From positions 1 to 46,794 of the forward strand of contig JAIDTL010000044.1 of the NCBI GenBank assembly GCA_029060725.1: DNA of 46,794 nt, in the 5' to 3' direction. A program made the translations under genes and the position numbers. Of this stretch, positions 18,101 to 24,938 are shown in pieces; position 1 is the stretch's first letter; each line of letters opens with the position of its first letter. Source of the stretch: Muribaculaceae bacterium. Lineage in GTDB: Bacteria; Bacteroidota; Bacteroidia; Bacteroidales; Muribaculaceae. The notes under the pieces are model-generated. The model made no database searches. It was not told where the DNA came from and saw only the letters and a program-made list of their open reading frames with translations.

Positions 18101-18746
18101 CTCCCCATCTGTCTTTGGATACATCTATAGCATCCACGGGATAGCCGGGTAATACATTTAAGACTTCGGAATACTCTCCATCATTCAAATTCTCAATGGC
18201 ATAGATGTATGTGCGTTCGTTGTTGACATGCTCCGGGGTGTTCATGCTCACTGACACCATCACCTCATACTTGTCGTCGCTTCTGAAAAATTTCTTTGTG
18301 ACTGTTTCAGAAAGCTCTACTTGTGCACAACGAATCTCGTTTCCTTCAAACTTTATTTCATCACGTACTTTGCCTATTTCATTGAATTTGCTGTCGTAGA
18401 TAGTATAAGTGAAACCCTTTTTGAGGTGATCCGTAGCATAGCCACCTTCAAGCTCTACGTCTTCAGTGTCATAATTGCATATAGCATACCATTGCGAACC
18501 GTCAGGACCATAAAGATATTGGAAATCATCGCTTGCCGGAGAAGTAAAATGGGGGGCGATTCTGGATTGCCTATTTTCTAATTTATTCAGTCCCGACCAT
18601 CTTTGTGTTGGGTTGGCTTTACGCATTCTGCTCAGCGGTGCGGTCTCTTTGTCTCTGAATGAAGGAGCTTGGTAAGTCGCAGCTGATGAGCTCAGGGTAG
18701 CAACAAGGGCTGCTCCCAATAGCGTTCTTTGTAATTTTTTGCTCAT
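15147..18746 (-). CDS. large secreted surface protein with GLUG-like repeats and T9SS-like C-terminus
   Basis: A 1199-residue protein with a signal peptide (about 1-22). The N-terminal half is an unrecognised region rich in Asp/Tyr and beta strands. Around residues 750-880 at least four units start with GGI[VF]G and are followed by a Cys-containing strand (for example GGIVGDIRTSTTITACSFSG), resembling GLUG repeats of bacterial surface proteins. The last ~75 residues (VIKVFDMNGKLMLAG, SLSAGVYVATA, AIKFVK) have the shape of a Por/T9SS type A sorting domain. It is likely exported to the surface or periplasm. Whether the organism has a type IX system cannot be judged here. Function unknown. It is a single gene flanked by terminators. 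Confidence 0.75.
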   Translation of the reverse strand: MSKKLQRTLLGAALVATLSSSAATYQAPSFRDKETAPLSRMRKANPTQRWSGLNKLENRQSRIAPHFTSPASDDFQYLYGPDGSQWYAICNYDTEDVELEGGYATDHLKKGFTYTIYDSKFNEIGKVRDEIKFEGNEIRCAQVELSETVTKKFFRSDDKYEVMVSVSMNTPEHVNNERTYIYAIENLNDGEYSEVLNVLPGYPVDAIDVSKDRWGEDFYITFLTEKQADPNKDYPSYIDFLAEYKHVLTTYTKGGYNSDPKVFFEHEIRNLDLPGDGMTSPMMLCKKINGKLALIYAHYEKSFFVDPSGMGGNEAITPDNRLIIDVYQMNDKYPAEMELINSTKIETIQNTDNPNVYCTYYGIGTLSWDADVDYEGHYTNAGQPAFVITTDDYLFSDDDHYNSSYYVYDADGNRIKTIAENTFDYVKMSDIPGYEPQTMFVYTGDEMGFKFIDLYSCQIITETDLTIKEYGLSTSLDRVATADGYVYASALSTGLPGDDDDSTYAPVIWFDTDGEMIRLDKIPTGKGIELAQIYISSFALSPYVFNTDKEIEYMLLVKRNLGNSSPLQEELLIATPEKGAIYTFTPDKEKGEIRMVYLMEGKNPELVIVYLNDNKFIADSYTLPFTKFAGGNGTAEDPYLIATAGDLQQIKSAPSSYFKIISDIDCSGVSFSQIENFSGVLDGDGHVVSNLLLSSSSQASMFKFCDGATIKNINFYNTKMLLDGDSEAAILASTSSKTTFDNIHVRRLTARGENYGGIFGGICAKSWTYTNFTGCEVSGADIYLPKCNGAGGIVGDIRTSTTITACSFSGNMLANNTVGGIVGTTTTGDEVISNCHVDANLKAENTIGGIVGFLDRSKVKSNYVEGTIEATKASKWTNAISLGCIAGELEGDWQGNGDVPVVNNLIGVSSLKYPDQSDITEKYPHQLATVHRVVGRSSYNAEPEYDDVDSEGNPIYKNKVRYEEGILNNIVVSDLAVIDNDFAEKTLEGTTVDKDEVDSDMLTKTLEFEYGTSISAPWNLQSWYAYDPNLYYENVVFIPTPELTVKKDAVFNIEVAVLTRETLTEELVIEDFMCEFSEDLLEMTGNMTFDGKAMNVEFKAIKEGDAKISVSILGGTSTCNVKVVNDQNAVENVSAVSGALSYTSGILSAAGCVIKVFDMNGKLMLAGSDLLDASSLSAGVYVATAMDADGNKAAIKFVK

Positions 18747-18839
18747 TCTAAAATAGTTATAGTTTAAATGTTATGCTTGATTAGTTCTTTGTTCTGTGCC
18801 TGTACAATTATTGTTAGTAAAAAAGCACAGAATAGCCTA

Positions 18840-18847
18840 CAAAGTTA
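18840..18847 (-). promoter_or_regulatory. possible -7 element for the 1199-residue protein gene
   Basis: The minus strand reads TAACTTTG, a match to TAnnTTTG, 93 bases before the start codon. No good -33 element is seen at the right distance. Confidence 0.35.
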
Positions 18848-18924
18848 CGGAATTTCCAGTAAATTATTAGACTTTAAGCTATTTTTTTAAGTTAATTATT
18901 GTTAAGCAGTCTTTTAGATAATAT

Positions 18925-18957
18925 TAAAAAAGGTGTATCATCCGACACACCCTTTTC
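18925..18957 (-). terminator. terminator after the 35-residue-repeat protein gene
   Basis: A GGTGT/ACACC stem extended by flanking A/T pairs lies 20-50 bp beyond the stop codon, with T-rich sequence following on the minus strand. The stem is short, so the call is moderate. Confidence 0.6.
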
Positions 18958-18977
18958 TATATTATATTATGGTTGTT

Positions 18978-20264
18978 TTATTTTTCAAGTTCTGCTAACT
19001 TTGCCTTGAGTGCTTCGATTTCTCCCTTAAGTTCTTCAATTTGAGTATTGCTTGTATTCAACACTTGAGAGATCATTTCCTTAGCCTCTGTAAGTTGCAT
19101 ATAAAGCTGCTCAATTTCATTGTTGGTATCTTGGATTTCAGCCTTGTTGTCATTATAGTACTGAGACATCTGGTCGGAAAGACCACCTTCGCCCTTTACT
19201 TCAGCCCAAAGCTCATTGACTGACTTCTGAGCTTCTTCAGCAGCTTCCTTGTTGGCTGTATAGTACTGAGACATCTGGTCAGAAAGACCGCCTTCGCCCT
19301 TAACTTCAGCCCAAAGCTCATCAACTGACTTCTGAGCTTCTTCAGCAGCTTCCTTGTTGGCGGTGTAGTACTGAGACATCTGGTCAGAAAGGCCGCCTTC
19401 GCCCTTTACTTCAGCCCAAAGCTCTTCATTTGACTTAGCTACTTCTTCGATTTCAGTCTTATTAGCTGTGTAGTATTGCGACATTTGAGTGGTCAGACCA
19501 TTATCGCCATATACAGATTCCCAAAGCTCTTGATTTGAGGCGGCTACTTCATCGATAGCATTCTTGTTGGCTGTGTAGTATTGCGACATCTGAGTAGTAT
19601 AGCCGCCTTCACCGTTTAATGCCTCCCAAAGCTCTTGATTTGAAGCAGCTACTTCATCGATAGCATCCTTATTAGCAGTATATATCTGAGACATTTGAGT
19701 AGTCAGACCATTGTCTCCATAGATAGCTTCCCAGAGTTCTTTGCTTGATTTTGCTACTTCATCTATCTCTTCCTTATTTGCGGTATAGATCTGAGACATT
19801 TGAGTAGTCAGGCCATTATCGCCATATACTGCTTCCCAAAGTTCTTGGCAGTTGTTGGCAACTTCTTCGAGCTCACCCTTGTTTGCGTTAAGCACTTGAG
19901 AAAGCATCTCTTTAGTCTCTTCGATCTGCATATAGATCTGCTCGATTTCGTTGTTGACCTCAGTATTTGACTCTTCACACTGGTGGAGCACTTGAGTTAC
20001 AAACTGCTGAGTCTGCTCAAGCTGCTGATAGAGTTCCTGAATATATTGAGCATTTTCAACGATTGAAGTGACAGCATTGCCTTCAATACCTATTTCGTCA
20101 CCGTTGAAGGTAATGTTTTTGATGTCATTATGTCCAAGTGTGATAGTAGTTCCATTCTGGAGAGTGATCACCATGTTGTATTCAGTTTCATCCTGAGCGA
20201 ATCCATTGAATGGAAGAATTGTTGCAAGAGCAATGGCTGCAGTTGCTGATATTGTCTTTTTCAT
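18978..20264 (-). CDS. secreted 35-residue-repeat coiled-coil protein
   Basis: A 428-residue protein. The start at 20264 is chosen because it opens a clean signal peptide (MKKTISATAAIALATILPFN), whereas the longer frame overlaps the upstream gene. After the signal, residues 29-53 (YNMVITLQNGTTITLG, then HNDIKNITF) match a short motif common at the mature end of Bacteroidales secreted proteins. Seven consecutive 35-residue repeats (125-369) follow, with consensus YTANKxxIDEVAxSNxELW then a GDNGL or GEGGL turn and TTQMSQ. They are capped by related helical segments containing NEIEQ[IL]YMQ (about 104-128 and 382-405) and end in a Leu/Glu coiled coil. Thirty-five residues equal five heptads, so one continuous register is possible. 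Function unknown. It is the second gene of an operon, 22 bp after a small secreted protein. Confidence 0.8.
   Translation of the reverse strand: MKKTISATAAIALATILPFNGFAQDETEYNMVITLQNGTTITLGHNDIKNITFNGDEIGIEGNAVTSIVENAQYIQELYQQLEQTQQFVTQVLHQCEESNTEVNNEIEQIYMQIEETKEMLSQVLNANKGELEEVANNCQELWEAVYGDNGLTTQMSQIYTANKEEIDEVAKSSKELWEAIYGDNGLTTQMSQIYTANKDAIDEVAASNQELWEALNGEGGYTTQMSQYYTANKNAIDEVAASNQELWESVYGDNGLTTQMSQYYTANKTEIEEVAKSNEELWAEVKGEGGLSDQMSQYYTANKEAAEEAQKSVDELWAEVKGEGGLSDQMSQYYTANKEAAEEAQKSVNELWAEVKGEGGLSDQMSQYYNDNKAEIQDTNNEIEQLYMQLTEAKEMISQVLNTSNTQIEELKGEIEALKAKLAELEK
19158..19892 (-). repeat. seven 105-bp coding tandem repeats
   Basis: Seven in-frame 105-bp units encode the 35-residue repeats of the secreted coiled-coil protein. 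The units nearest the 3' end (about 19158-19370) are almost identical at DNA level, while the 5' units differ in the turn (GDNGL against GEGGL). This suggests recent expansion at one end. Confidence 0.9.
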
Positions 20265-20286
20265 TTCGTAGTCTGAATGTTGATTG

Positions 20287-20742
20287 TTACTTTTTAATTT
20301 TGAATGAATTGTTTGGAGTGCGGACAATGTAGTAGCCCGGAGCAAGGTCGTTTAGTTCTAAAGTGACGGTTGTCGTCTCGTCAGCTTTGAAAGAAGCTAC
20401 GTGTTGACCTTCGATTGTGTACACATCTACAGGTGTACCCGGGAGGAGTCCGCTTAGTGTAGATCCTTCGACTTTGATTTCGTCGACGCCTGATCCATTT
20501 GAAGACACAAAGTCAAAACTTTTGACATCTTCTGCCGGCACAGAGATTTCCATACGCATTGTCTCAACTACAAGAATATTGTCTTGATAGGTGATGACAG
20601 GACTTTCGTCGAGTGGAAATTGTGCCTCGATGCCGGTCTTCGTGATGATGACCATGCGGGCTTGTTCAGCCAGGACCGCTGAGACTCCAAGAAGTAGCAT
20701 TGCTACGACTGCGAAAGCACGAATTAGTAAATTTTTCTTCAT
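20287..20742 (-). CDS. small secreted protein with T9SS-like C-terminal domain
   Basis: A 151-residue protein from the ATG at 20742 (an alternative in-frame ATG two codons earlier is possible). A signal peptide (about 1-26) is followed by ARMVIITKTGIEAQFPL and later AEDVKSFDF. This is the same N-terminal theme as in the next gene. The last ~60 residues (GTPVDVYTIEGQHVASFKAD, LAPGYYIVRTPNNSFKIKK) look like a Por/T9SS type A sorting domain. It is likely exported; its role is unknown. The next gene starts 22 bp downstream, so the two are probably one transcript. Confidence 0.75.
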   Translation of the reverse strand: MKKNLLIRAFAVVAMLLLGVSAVLAEQARMVIITKTGIEAQFPLDESPVITYQDNILVVETMRMEISVPAEDVKSFDFVSSNGSGVDEIKVEGSTLSGLLPGTPVDVYTIEGQHVASFKADETTTVTLELNDLAPGYYIVRTPNNSFKIKK

Positions 20743-20795
20743 GTGCATTTTCTGTTTTACAGCGGTTTATTTTGTTGGTTTGTTAAAATCGGGTG

Positions 20796-20803
20796 CAAAA
20801 TTA
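20796..20803 (-). promoter_or_regulatory. probable -7 element of the small secreted protein / repeat protein operon
   Basis: The minus strand reads TAATTTTG, a perfect TAnnTTTG, 53 bases upstream of the first start codon. The -33 element is not clear. Confidence 0.5.
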
Positions 20804-20876
20804 GTAAATTATTTTCATATAGAAAAAGAATTTTGCTTGAATTTATAAAAATTTCGATATTTTAGACCTTTTTTGT

Positions 20877-20912
20877 AAAAAAAAGACGAGATTCGGCATT
20901 TGCCGAATCTCG
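20877..20912 (-). terminator. rho-independent terminator after ftsH
   Basis: A perfect 12-bp stem CGAGATTCGGCA/TGCCGAATCTCG with a 2-base loop lies 25 bp after the ftsH stop codon. It is followed on the minus strand by a C and a run of eight T. Confidence 0.92.
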
Positions 20913-20917
20913 CTATA

Positions 20918-20952
20918 ATTGATCATTTATCGCTGATCATTGTTCGTTATTC
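20918..20952 (-). repeat. degenerate heptamer array across the ftsH stop codon
   Basis: On the plus strand five consecutive heptamers read ATTGATC ATTTATC GCTGATC ATTGTTC GTTATTC. They are related to the GTTRATC units found near thiE and plsC. The ftsH stop codon (20937-20939) lies inside the third unit, so the last protein residues are encoded by the array. Confidence 0.6.
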
Positions 20953-22979
20953 GTTTTATTAAACGGTGGGGGTGTACCCGGATCAGAGTCATCTTCAGAG
21001 TCAGGTTTCTTTAATTCTATTCCTTTGCGGTTTTCTTCCTCCTTCTTATTGATTTCTATGATCTCATCTGTTCTGCTCTTCCATTTGCGCGGACCAAGAA
21101 TTGCCTTTACATCTTCGTTGTAGATCACTTCCTTCTTCACGAGAAGATCCCTTATCTGATTATGTTGGGCTGCATACTCTCTTAATATTGATTTAGCACG
21201 CTCATATTGTTCGTTGATCAGGCGTATTACTTCATCGTCTATCAGTTTTGCAGTCTCTTCAGAGTAGGGCTTTGTGAATCCATAGTCCTGCCCCGTAGAG
21301 TCATTATAGTTGACGTTGGGGAGTTTATCGCTCATACCATATACCATCACCATGGAGCGAGCCAATTTGGTGGTCTTTTCAAGATCGTCAGAAGCTCCGG
21401 TGCCAATCTTGCCGAGGAAAACTTCTTCAGCCGCCCTGCCGGCAAGCATGCCGCACATTGTGTCAAGAAGCGCTTGGGTAGGAATAATCTGGCGAGCTTC
21501 CGGAGCATACCATGCAGCTCCCAATGCTCTACCACGCGGTACAATGGTGACTTTTACAAGAGGATTGCCAAATTCTGTCATCCAACTGATGGTGGCATGT
21601 CCGGCTTCATGAGTTGCGATTGCGAATTTCTCATCGTCTGTAATTACGCGGGAACGTTTTTCAAGACCACCAACGATCCTGTCGATTGCTGCCATAAAGT
21701 CGTCCCAGTCTACAGCCTGTTTGTTGTTGCGGGCTGCTATAAGCGCAGCTTCGTTGCAGACATTGGCGATATCAGCTCCGGAGAATCCCTGGGTCTGGCG
21801 AGCAAGCTGTTCTACGTCAAGATGGGAGTTTGTCTTAATCCTTCTCAGGTGCACATTGAAGATTTCTACTCGATCTGATAGTTCCGGAAGGTCTACATAT
21901 ATCTGGCGGTCGAAACGTCCCGGACGGAGCAGAGCTTTGTCGAGCATATCTGCACGGTTGGTTGCCGCAAGCACGATTACTCCATTGTTTGATCCAAAAC
22001 CGTCCATCTCCGTAAGCATCTGGTTGAGAGTGTTCTCGCGTTCGTCGTTGCTTCCCATATTCGGGTTTTTGCCTCGGGCACGACCTACTGCATCAATCTC
22101 ATCGATAAAGACGATGCATGGAGCTTTATCTTTAGCCTGCTTGAAAAGGTCACGTACTCGTGCTGCTCCGACACCTACGAACATCTCTACGAAGTCTGAG
22201 CCGGAAAGCGAAAGGAAAGGTACTCCTGCCTCGCCTGCTACAGCTTTGGCAAGAAGAGTCTTACCGGTTCCCGGAGGGCCAACCAAGAGAGCTCCTCGAG
22301 GTATCTTTGCTCCCAGTTCAGTATAGCGTTGTGGATTTTTCAAGAATTCCACTATTTCTTCTATTTCTACTTTTGCTTCTGCAAGTCCGGCTACATCTTT
22401 GAATGTGACGTCAGTGCCGTTATTCTTGTCGAATATCCTGGCCTTCGACTTGCCGACGCTGAAGATACCACCGCCACCGCTGCCGCCACCGCTCATGCGT
22501 TTTTGCATATAGAAGATGAAGAAAGCAATGAGGATGAAGGGACCGAAATACCAGAAGAACTTCATCAAGTCGCTCCCTTTTTCATATTTAACTGTCAACT
22601 CAGGTTTTCCTTCGGAAGCCAGTTGTTCGTTCCATGCGTCGATTTTATCCTGGATCTTGTTGGTGCTTGGTATGTTGGTCTTGAGTCTTTTCTCAGCATC
22701 AACGCCCTGCACATCATCGTGCATATTCTGCTTCTTTGCGCCTTCTTTGGTCAGCACACCAATGGCAATGCCTGATTCCGGCACAACCTCAATCTTAGAG
22801 ATTTCACCGGCTTTAGCGGCATCTTCAAATTCTGTCCAGTCTACGCTTTTAGTCTGGCTGCTGTCTTGGAAATAGTAGAGGCCGATAAGGCACGCCACTA
22901 TTAAGATGTACATCCAGTACATCCCGAACATCGGACGCTTGTTGGAGCCTCCGTTTTTATTGCTTGGAAGTATTCCCAT
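20937..22979 (-). CDS. ftsH: ATP-dependent zinc metalloprotease FtsH
   Basis: A 680-residue membrane AAA+ protease that degrades misfolded and regulatory membrane and soluble proteins. A first membrane helix (about 20-38), a periplasmic domain and a second helix (about 143-158) precede a Gly-rich linker. The AAA domain has Walker A GPPGTGKT (about 234-241), Walker B VFIDEID (about 290-296) and the second region of homology in [18 protein letters not shown]. The zinc site HEAGH is at 457-461. The C-terminal tail is long, charged and ends in KTNNEQ encoded by a repeat array. The rsfS gene precedes it by 27 bp in the same direction. Confidence 0.97.
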   Translation of the reverse strand: MGILPSNKNGGSNKRPMFGMYWMYILIVACLIGLYYFQDSSQTKSVDWTEFEDAAKAGEISKIEVVPESGIAIGVLTKEGAKKQNMHDDVQGVDAEKRLKTNIPSTNKIQDKIDAWNEQLASEGKPELTVKYEKGSDLMKFFWYFGPFILIAFFIFYMQKRMSGGGSGGGGIFSVGKSKARIFDKNNGTDVTFKDVAGLAEAKVEIEEIVEFLKNPQRYTELGAKIPRGALLVGPPGTGKTLLAKAVAGEAGVPFLSLSGSDFVEMFVGVGAARVRDLFKQAKDKAPCIVFIDEIDAVGRARGKNPNMGSNDERENTLNQMLTEMDGFGSNNGVIVLAATNRADMLDKALLRPGRFDRQIYVDLPELSDRVEIFNVHLRRIKTNSHLDVEQLARQTQGFSGADIANVCNEAALIAARNNKQAVDWDDFMAAIDRIVGGLEKRSRVITDDEKFAIATHEAGHATISWMTEFGNPLVKVTIVPRGRALGAAWYAPEARQIIPTQALLDTMCGMLAGRAAEEVFLGKIGTGASDDLEKTTKLARSMVMVYGMSDKLPNVNYNDSTGQDYGFTKPYSEETAKLIDDEVIRLINEQYERAKSILREYAAQHNQIRDLLVKKEVIYNEDVKAILGPRKWKSRTDEIIEINKKEEENRKGIELKKPDSEDDSDPGTPPPFNKTNNEQ

Positions 22980-23006
22980 TTCTATTGAGTTGTCAGTTAT
23001 TCATAA

Positions 23007-23348
23007 TTAATCAAGGTCTGGAATAAGCGTGGTCTCCGCATCGCTCCATAGCTCTTCAAGACGGTAGAATTCACGCGTCTCGGGCAAAAAGATATGCACC
23101 ATCGTGTCACCGTAATCTATCACTATCCATTGACTGTTGCGGTAGCCATCGTAATTAATGGGCTTCTCACCGGTCTTTTTTTGCACTTCTTCACGAACGC
23201 TGTCGGCTATTGAACTGACCTGGGTAGTCGATTTTCCCGTACAGATCACAAATTTTCCGGTTGGCGCGCCGTCCACTTTCGCAAGATCGAGAATGGTAAT
23301 GGCAAAACCTTTCTTATCCTGTATTGCTTCTATTATTTCTTTTATCAT
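23007..23348 (-). CDS. rsfS: ribosomal silencing factor RsfS (Iojap/YbeB)
   Basis: A 113-residue protein of the RsfS family, which binds ribosomal protein uL14 and blocks subunit joining when nutrients run out. Diagnostic segments are DGAPTGKFVICTGKSTTQVS, NYDGYRNSQWIVIDYGDTMVHIF and a tail with FYRLEELW. The start at 23348 (MIKEIIEAIQDKKGF) matches the family. A longer open frame upstream runs through a hairpin and is rejected. It lies 27 bp upstream of ftsH. Confidence 0.95.
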   Translation of the reverse strand: MIKEIIEAIQDKKGFAITILDLAKVDGAPTGKFVICTGKSTTQVSSIADSVREEVQKKTGEKPINYDGYRNSQWIVIDYGDTMVHIFLPETREFYRLEELWSDAETTLIPDLD

Positions 23349-23374
23349 CCTGATATATATGTTCTTAATATAAA

Positions 23375-23419
23375 AATTAGGGGGCATTGCATACATTTGA
23401 TGCAACACTCTCCCTAATT
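23375..23419 (-). terminator. stem-loop terminator between sodB and rsfS
   Basis: An inverted repeat pairs AATTAGGG with CCCTAATT, and an inner TTGCAT pairs with ATGCAA. On the minus strand it is followed by TTTTTAT, so it can end the sodB transcript. It could also shape the rsfS leader, since it ends only about 27 bases before that start codon. Confidence 0.65.
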
Positions 23420-23492
23420 ATAACAAATATCAAGCCAATTTGATTACAAAAACTTTTTCGTGGCTCAAATCTATCTTTGCCTTATATGACTT

Positions 23493-24083
23493 TTATGACT
23501 CAAAGATATTGTCATAGCGTTGGCCAACTATTCGCCAGTCTACGATGTGCCATTGCTGGTCAATGTAGTCCGGACGGCGATTTTCATAGTCGAGATAGTA
23601 GGCATGTTCCCATACGTCGATACAGAGTAGGGGAGTGAGTCCATCTTTCAGAGGAGACTCGGCATTGCGGCCCTGGGTGATGATGAGTTTGCCGTCAGCA
23701 TCAGCAGAAAGCCATACCCATCCGCTGCCGAAGAGTGTCTTTCCAGCCTCCTTCATAGTTTCTTTAAGATTCTCGACGCTTTCAAAAGTCTCCTCGATCT
23801 TCTTTCTGAAAGCTCCATCCGGTTCATGTTGTCCTTCCGGATCAAATGTGAAGAAATAGAAGATATGATTCCAGGCCTGAGAAGCATTGTTAAATAGTAC
23901 TCCATCGCTTTTCACTACTATTTCGTCGAGAGGCATTTCCTCATACTCTGTTCCCTTGATAAGAGAGTTTGTAGTGTCAAAATAAGCTTTTGTATGTTTG
24001 CCGAAATGAATGCTGACAGTCCTTTCTGAAATGAAAGGCGCCAAAGCATCTGGGGAATAAGGAAGTTTTGGTTGTGTCACCAT
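23493..24083 (-). CDS. sodB: superoxide dismutase, Fe-type
   Basis: A 196-residue Fe/Mn-family superoxide dismutase converting superoxide to oxygen and hydrogen peroxide. Metal ligands are visible: H26 in SIHFGKH, H73 in QAWNHIFYF, and D156 and H160 in CIDVWEHAYYLDY. Gln at 69 (NNASQAWNH) and the lack of a Gln in the later TQGRNAESPL segment are features of iron enzymes. Some Bacteroidales enzymes of this type work with either metal, so cambialism cannot be excluded. It is flanked by a downstream terminator and an unusual palindrome upstream. Confidence 0.95.
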   Translation of the reverse strand: MVTQPKLPYSPDALAPFISERTVSIHFGKHTKAYFDTTNSLIKGTEYEEMPLDEIVVKSDGVLFNNASQAWNHIFYFFTFDPEGQHEPDGAFRKKIEETFESVENLKETMKEAGKTLFGSGWVWLSADADGKLIITQGRNAESPLKDGLTPLLCIDVWEHAYYLDYENRRPDYIDQQWHIVDWRIVGQRYDNIFES

Positions 24084-24129
24084 AGTGTCTAAGAGTTTAT
24101 AAAGGTTAAAAGGTTAATTTGGGGTTATT

Positions 24130-24157
24130 ATCTTGATTCATCATGATGAATCAAGAT
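24130..24157. repeat. perfect 28-bp palindrome upstream of sodB
   Basis: The sequence ATCTTGATTCATCA and its exact reverse complement follow each other without a spacer, giving a perfect 28-bp palindrome. Further ATCAAGAT and TCATGATG words continue to 24188 and run into the heptamer array. It lies 47 bp upstream of the sodB start codon, so it could be an operator for a dimeric regulator or a degraded part of the repeat array. Confidence 0.85.
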
Positions 24158-24188
24158 TTATCATGTTTTATCAAGATCCATCATGATA

Positions 24189-24258
24189 GTTAATAGTTGA
24201 TCGTTGATCGTTAATCGTTAATCGTTGATCGTTAATCGTTGATCGTTAATCGTTGATC
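24189..24258 (-). repeat. heptamer array GTTRATC, ten units, across the thiE-like stop codon
   Basis: Ten perfect-period heptamers run from 24189 to 24258 on the plus strand: one GTTAATA, then a mix of GTTGATC and GTTAATC. The stop codon of the ThiE-like gene (24246-24248) falls inside the ninth unit and the last residues (IND) are encoded by the array. Confidence 0.92.
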
Positions 24259-24878
24259 CTTGCCTGCTCTTTTTCCTCGTATTTTTTTAGCAAGGCATTT
24301 GCTTTTTCAGTTTCAGCAGGGATATCAGCGGCATCTGCTATAGCTTCAGACATAGCTACTCCGTTGCATCCTGCATCCATAAGGAGAGCAATATCATCGT
24401 AGGTTATGCCCCCGGCTGCTACGCGTGGGAGTTCCATCTGCTTTTCTTCCATGTATTGGCATAGCTCTTTTATGCCATCAATTCCAAGGGAATTCTCAGC
24501 GTCTTTATAAGGCGTCAGCACTACATAATCCACATCGAGTCCCTGAAGAGCAGCTATCTGGTCTTTGGTAGACACTTCAACACCCACCACTGCTGCTGCA
24601 CCCAGAGCCATACGTGCGTGTGAAGGGAATTCACTTCCCTGACTGAGCTGTACGCCTCCCATGTTTATTTCTTTTGCGAGCTCCACTTTGTCCTTAAGGA
24701 TAAGAAAAGCCTGCTTCTCCAGACATGTCGGCATCACTTTCTCCACCAGTGCCTTCACATCCTCATCTGTCATTCCGGTAGGGTCAATAGTAATCCAATT
24801 TCCTCCGGCTGAAAGCACCTCCTTGATCTGATCTTCTACGCTGCGTTTAGCAGCGTTGTCGGTAATATATTGCAACAT
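24246..24878 (-). CDS. ThiE-like TIM-barrel protein, active site degenerate
   Basis: A 210-residue barrel of the thiamine-phosphate synthase (ThiE/TenI) family. Family features that remain are KDKVELAKEINMGGVQLSQ in the middle and the phosphate-binding end RVAAGGITYDDIALLMDAGCNGVAMSEAI. Family catalytic motifs are changed. The QxRxK strand is replaced by WITIDPTG, the ND before VELA is KD, the Mg-binding Asp of the GQxD motif is missing (SQGSE), and the Thr/Lys pyrophosphate loop (PTxTK) is replaced by TPYKDAENS. True thiamine synthesis is therefore doubtful. It may bind a phosphate-containing ligand, like TenI-type relatives. No other thiamine gene and no TPP riboswitch is nearby. It lies between plsC and sodB, flanked by matching heptamer arrays. 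Confidence 0.75.
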   Translation of the reverse strand: MLQYITDNAAKRSVEDQIKEVLSAGGNWITIDPTGMTDEDVKALVEKVMPTCLEKQAFLILKDKVELAKEINMGGVQLSQGSEFPSHARMALGAAAVVGVEVSTKDQIAALQGLDVDYVVLTPYKDAENSLGIDGIKELCQYMEEKQMELPRVAAGGITYDDIALLMDAGCNGVAMSEAIADAADIPAETEKANALLKKYEEKEQARIND

Positions 24879-24894
24879 AAGTATTAAATTTAAG

Positions 24895-24938
24895 GTTATA
24901 ATCGTTAATCGTTAATCGTTGATCGTTAATCGTTGTTC
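24895..24938 (-). repeat. heptamer array GTTRATC across the plsC stop codon
   Basis: Five heptamers (GTTAATC, GTTAATC, GTTGATC, GTTAATC, GTTGTTC) run from 24904 to 24938, preceded by a broken unit from 24895. The plsC stop codon (24912-24914) is inside. The unit is the same as in the array about 650 bp away, so the ThiE-like gene is bracketed by direct repeats. Confidence 0.9.

Noticed and set aside
20265-20345. Longer start of the repeat protein
   Set aside because: It overlaps the coding end of the preceding gene and would bury the signal peptide 27 residues inside the protein.
21207-22775. Plus-strand open frames opposite ftsH
   Set aside because: FtsH is certain on the minus strand; these are shadows with low-complexity composition.
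24879-24911. TPP riboswitch before the ThiE-like gene
   Set aside because: The spacer is only 33 bp and has no THI-box sequence.
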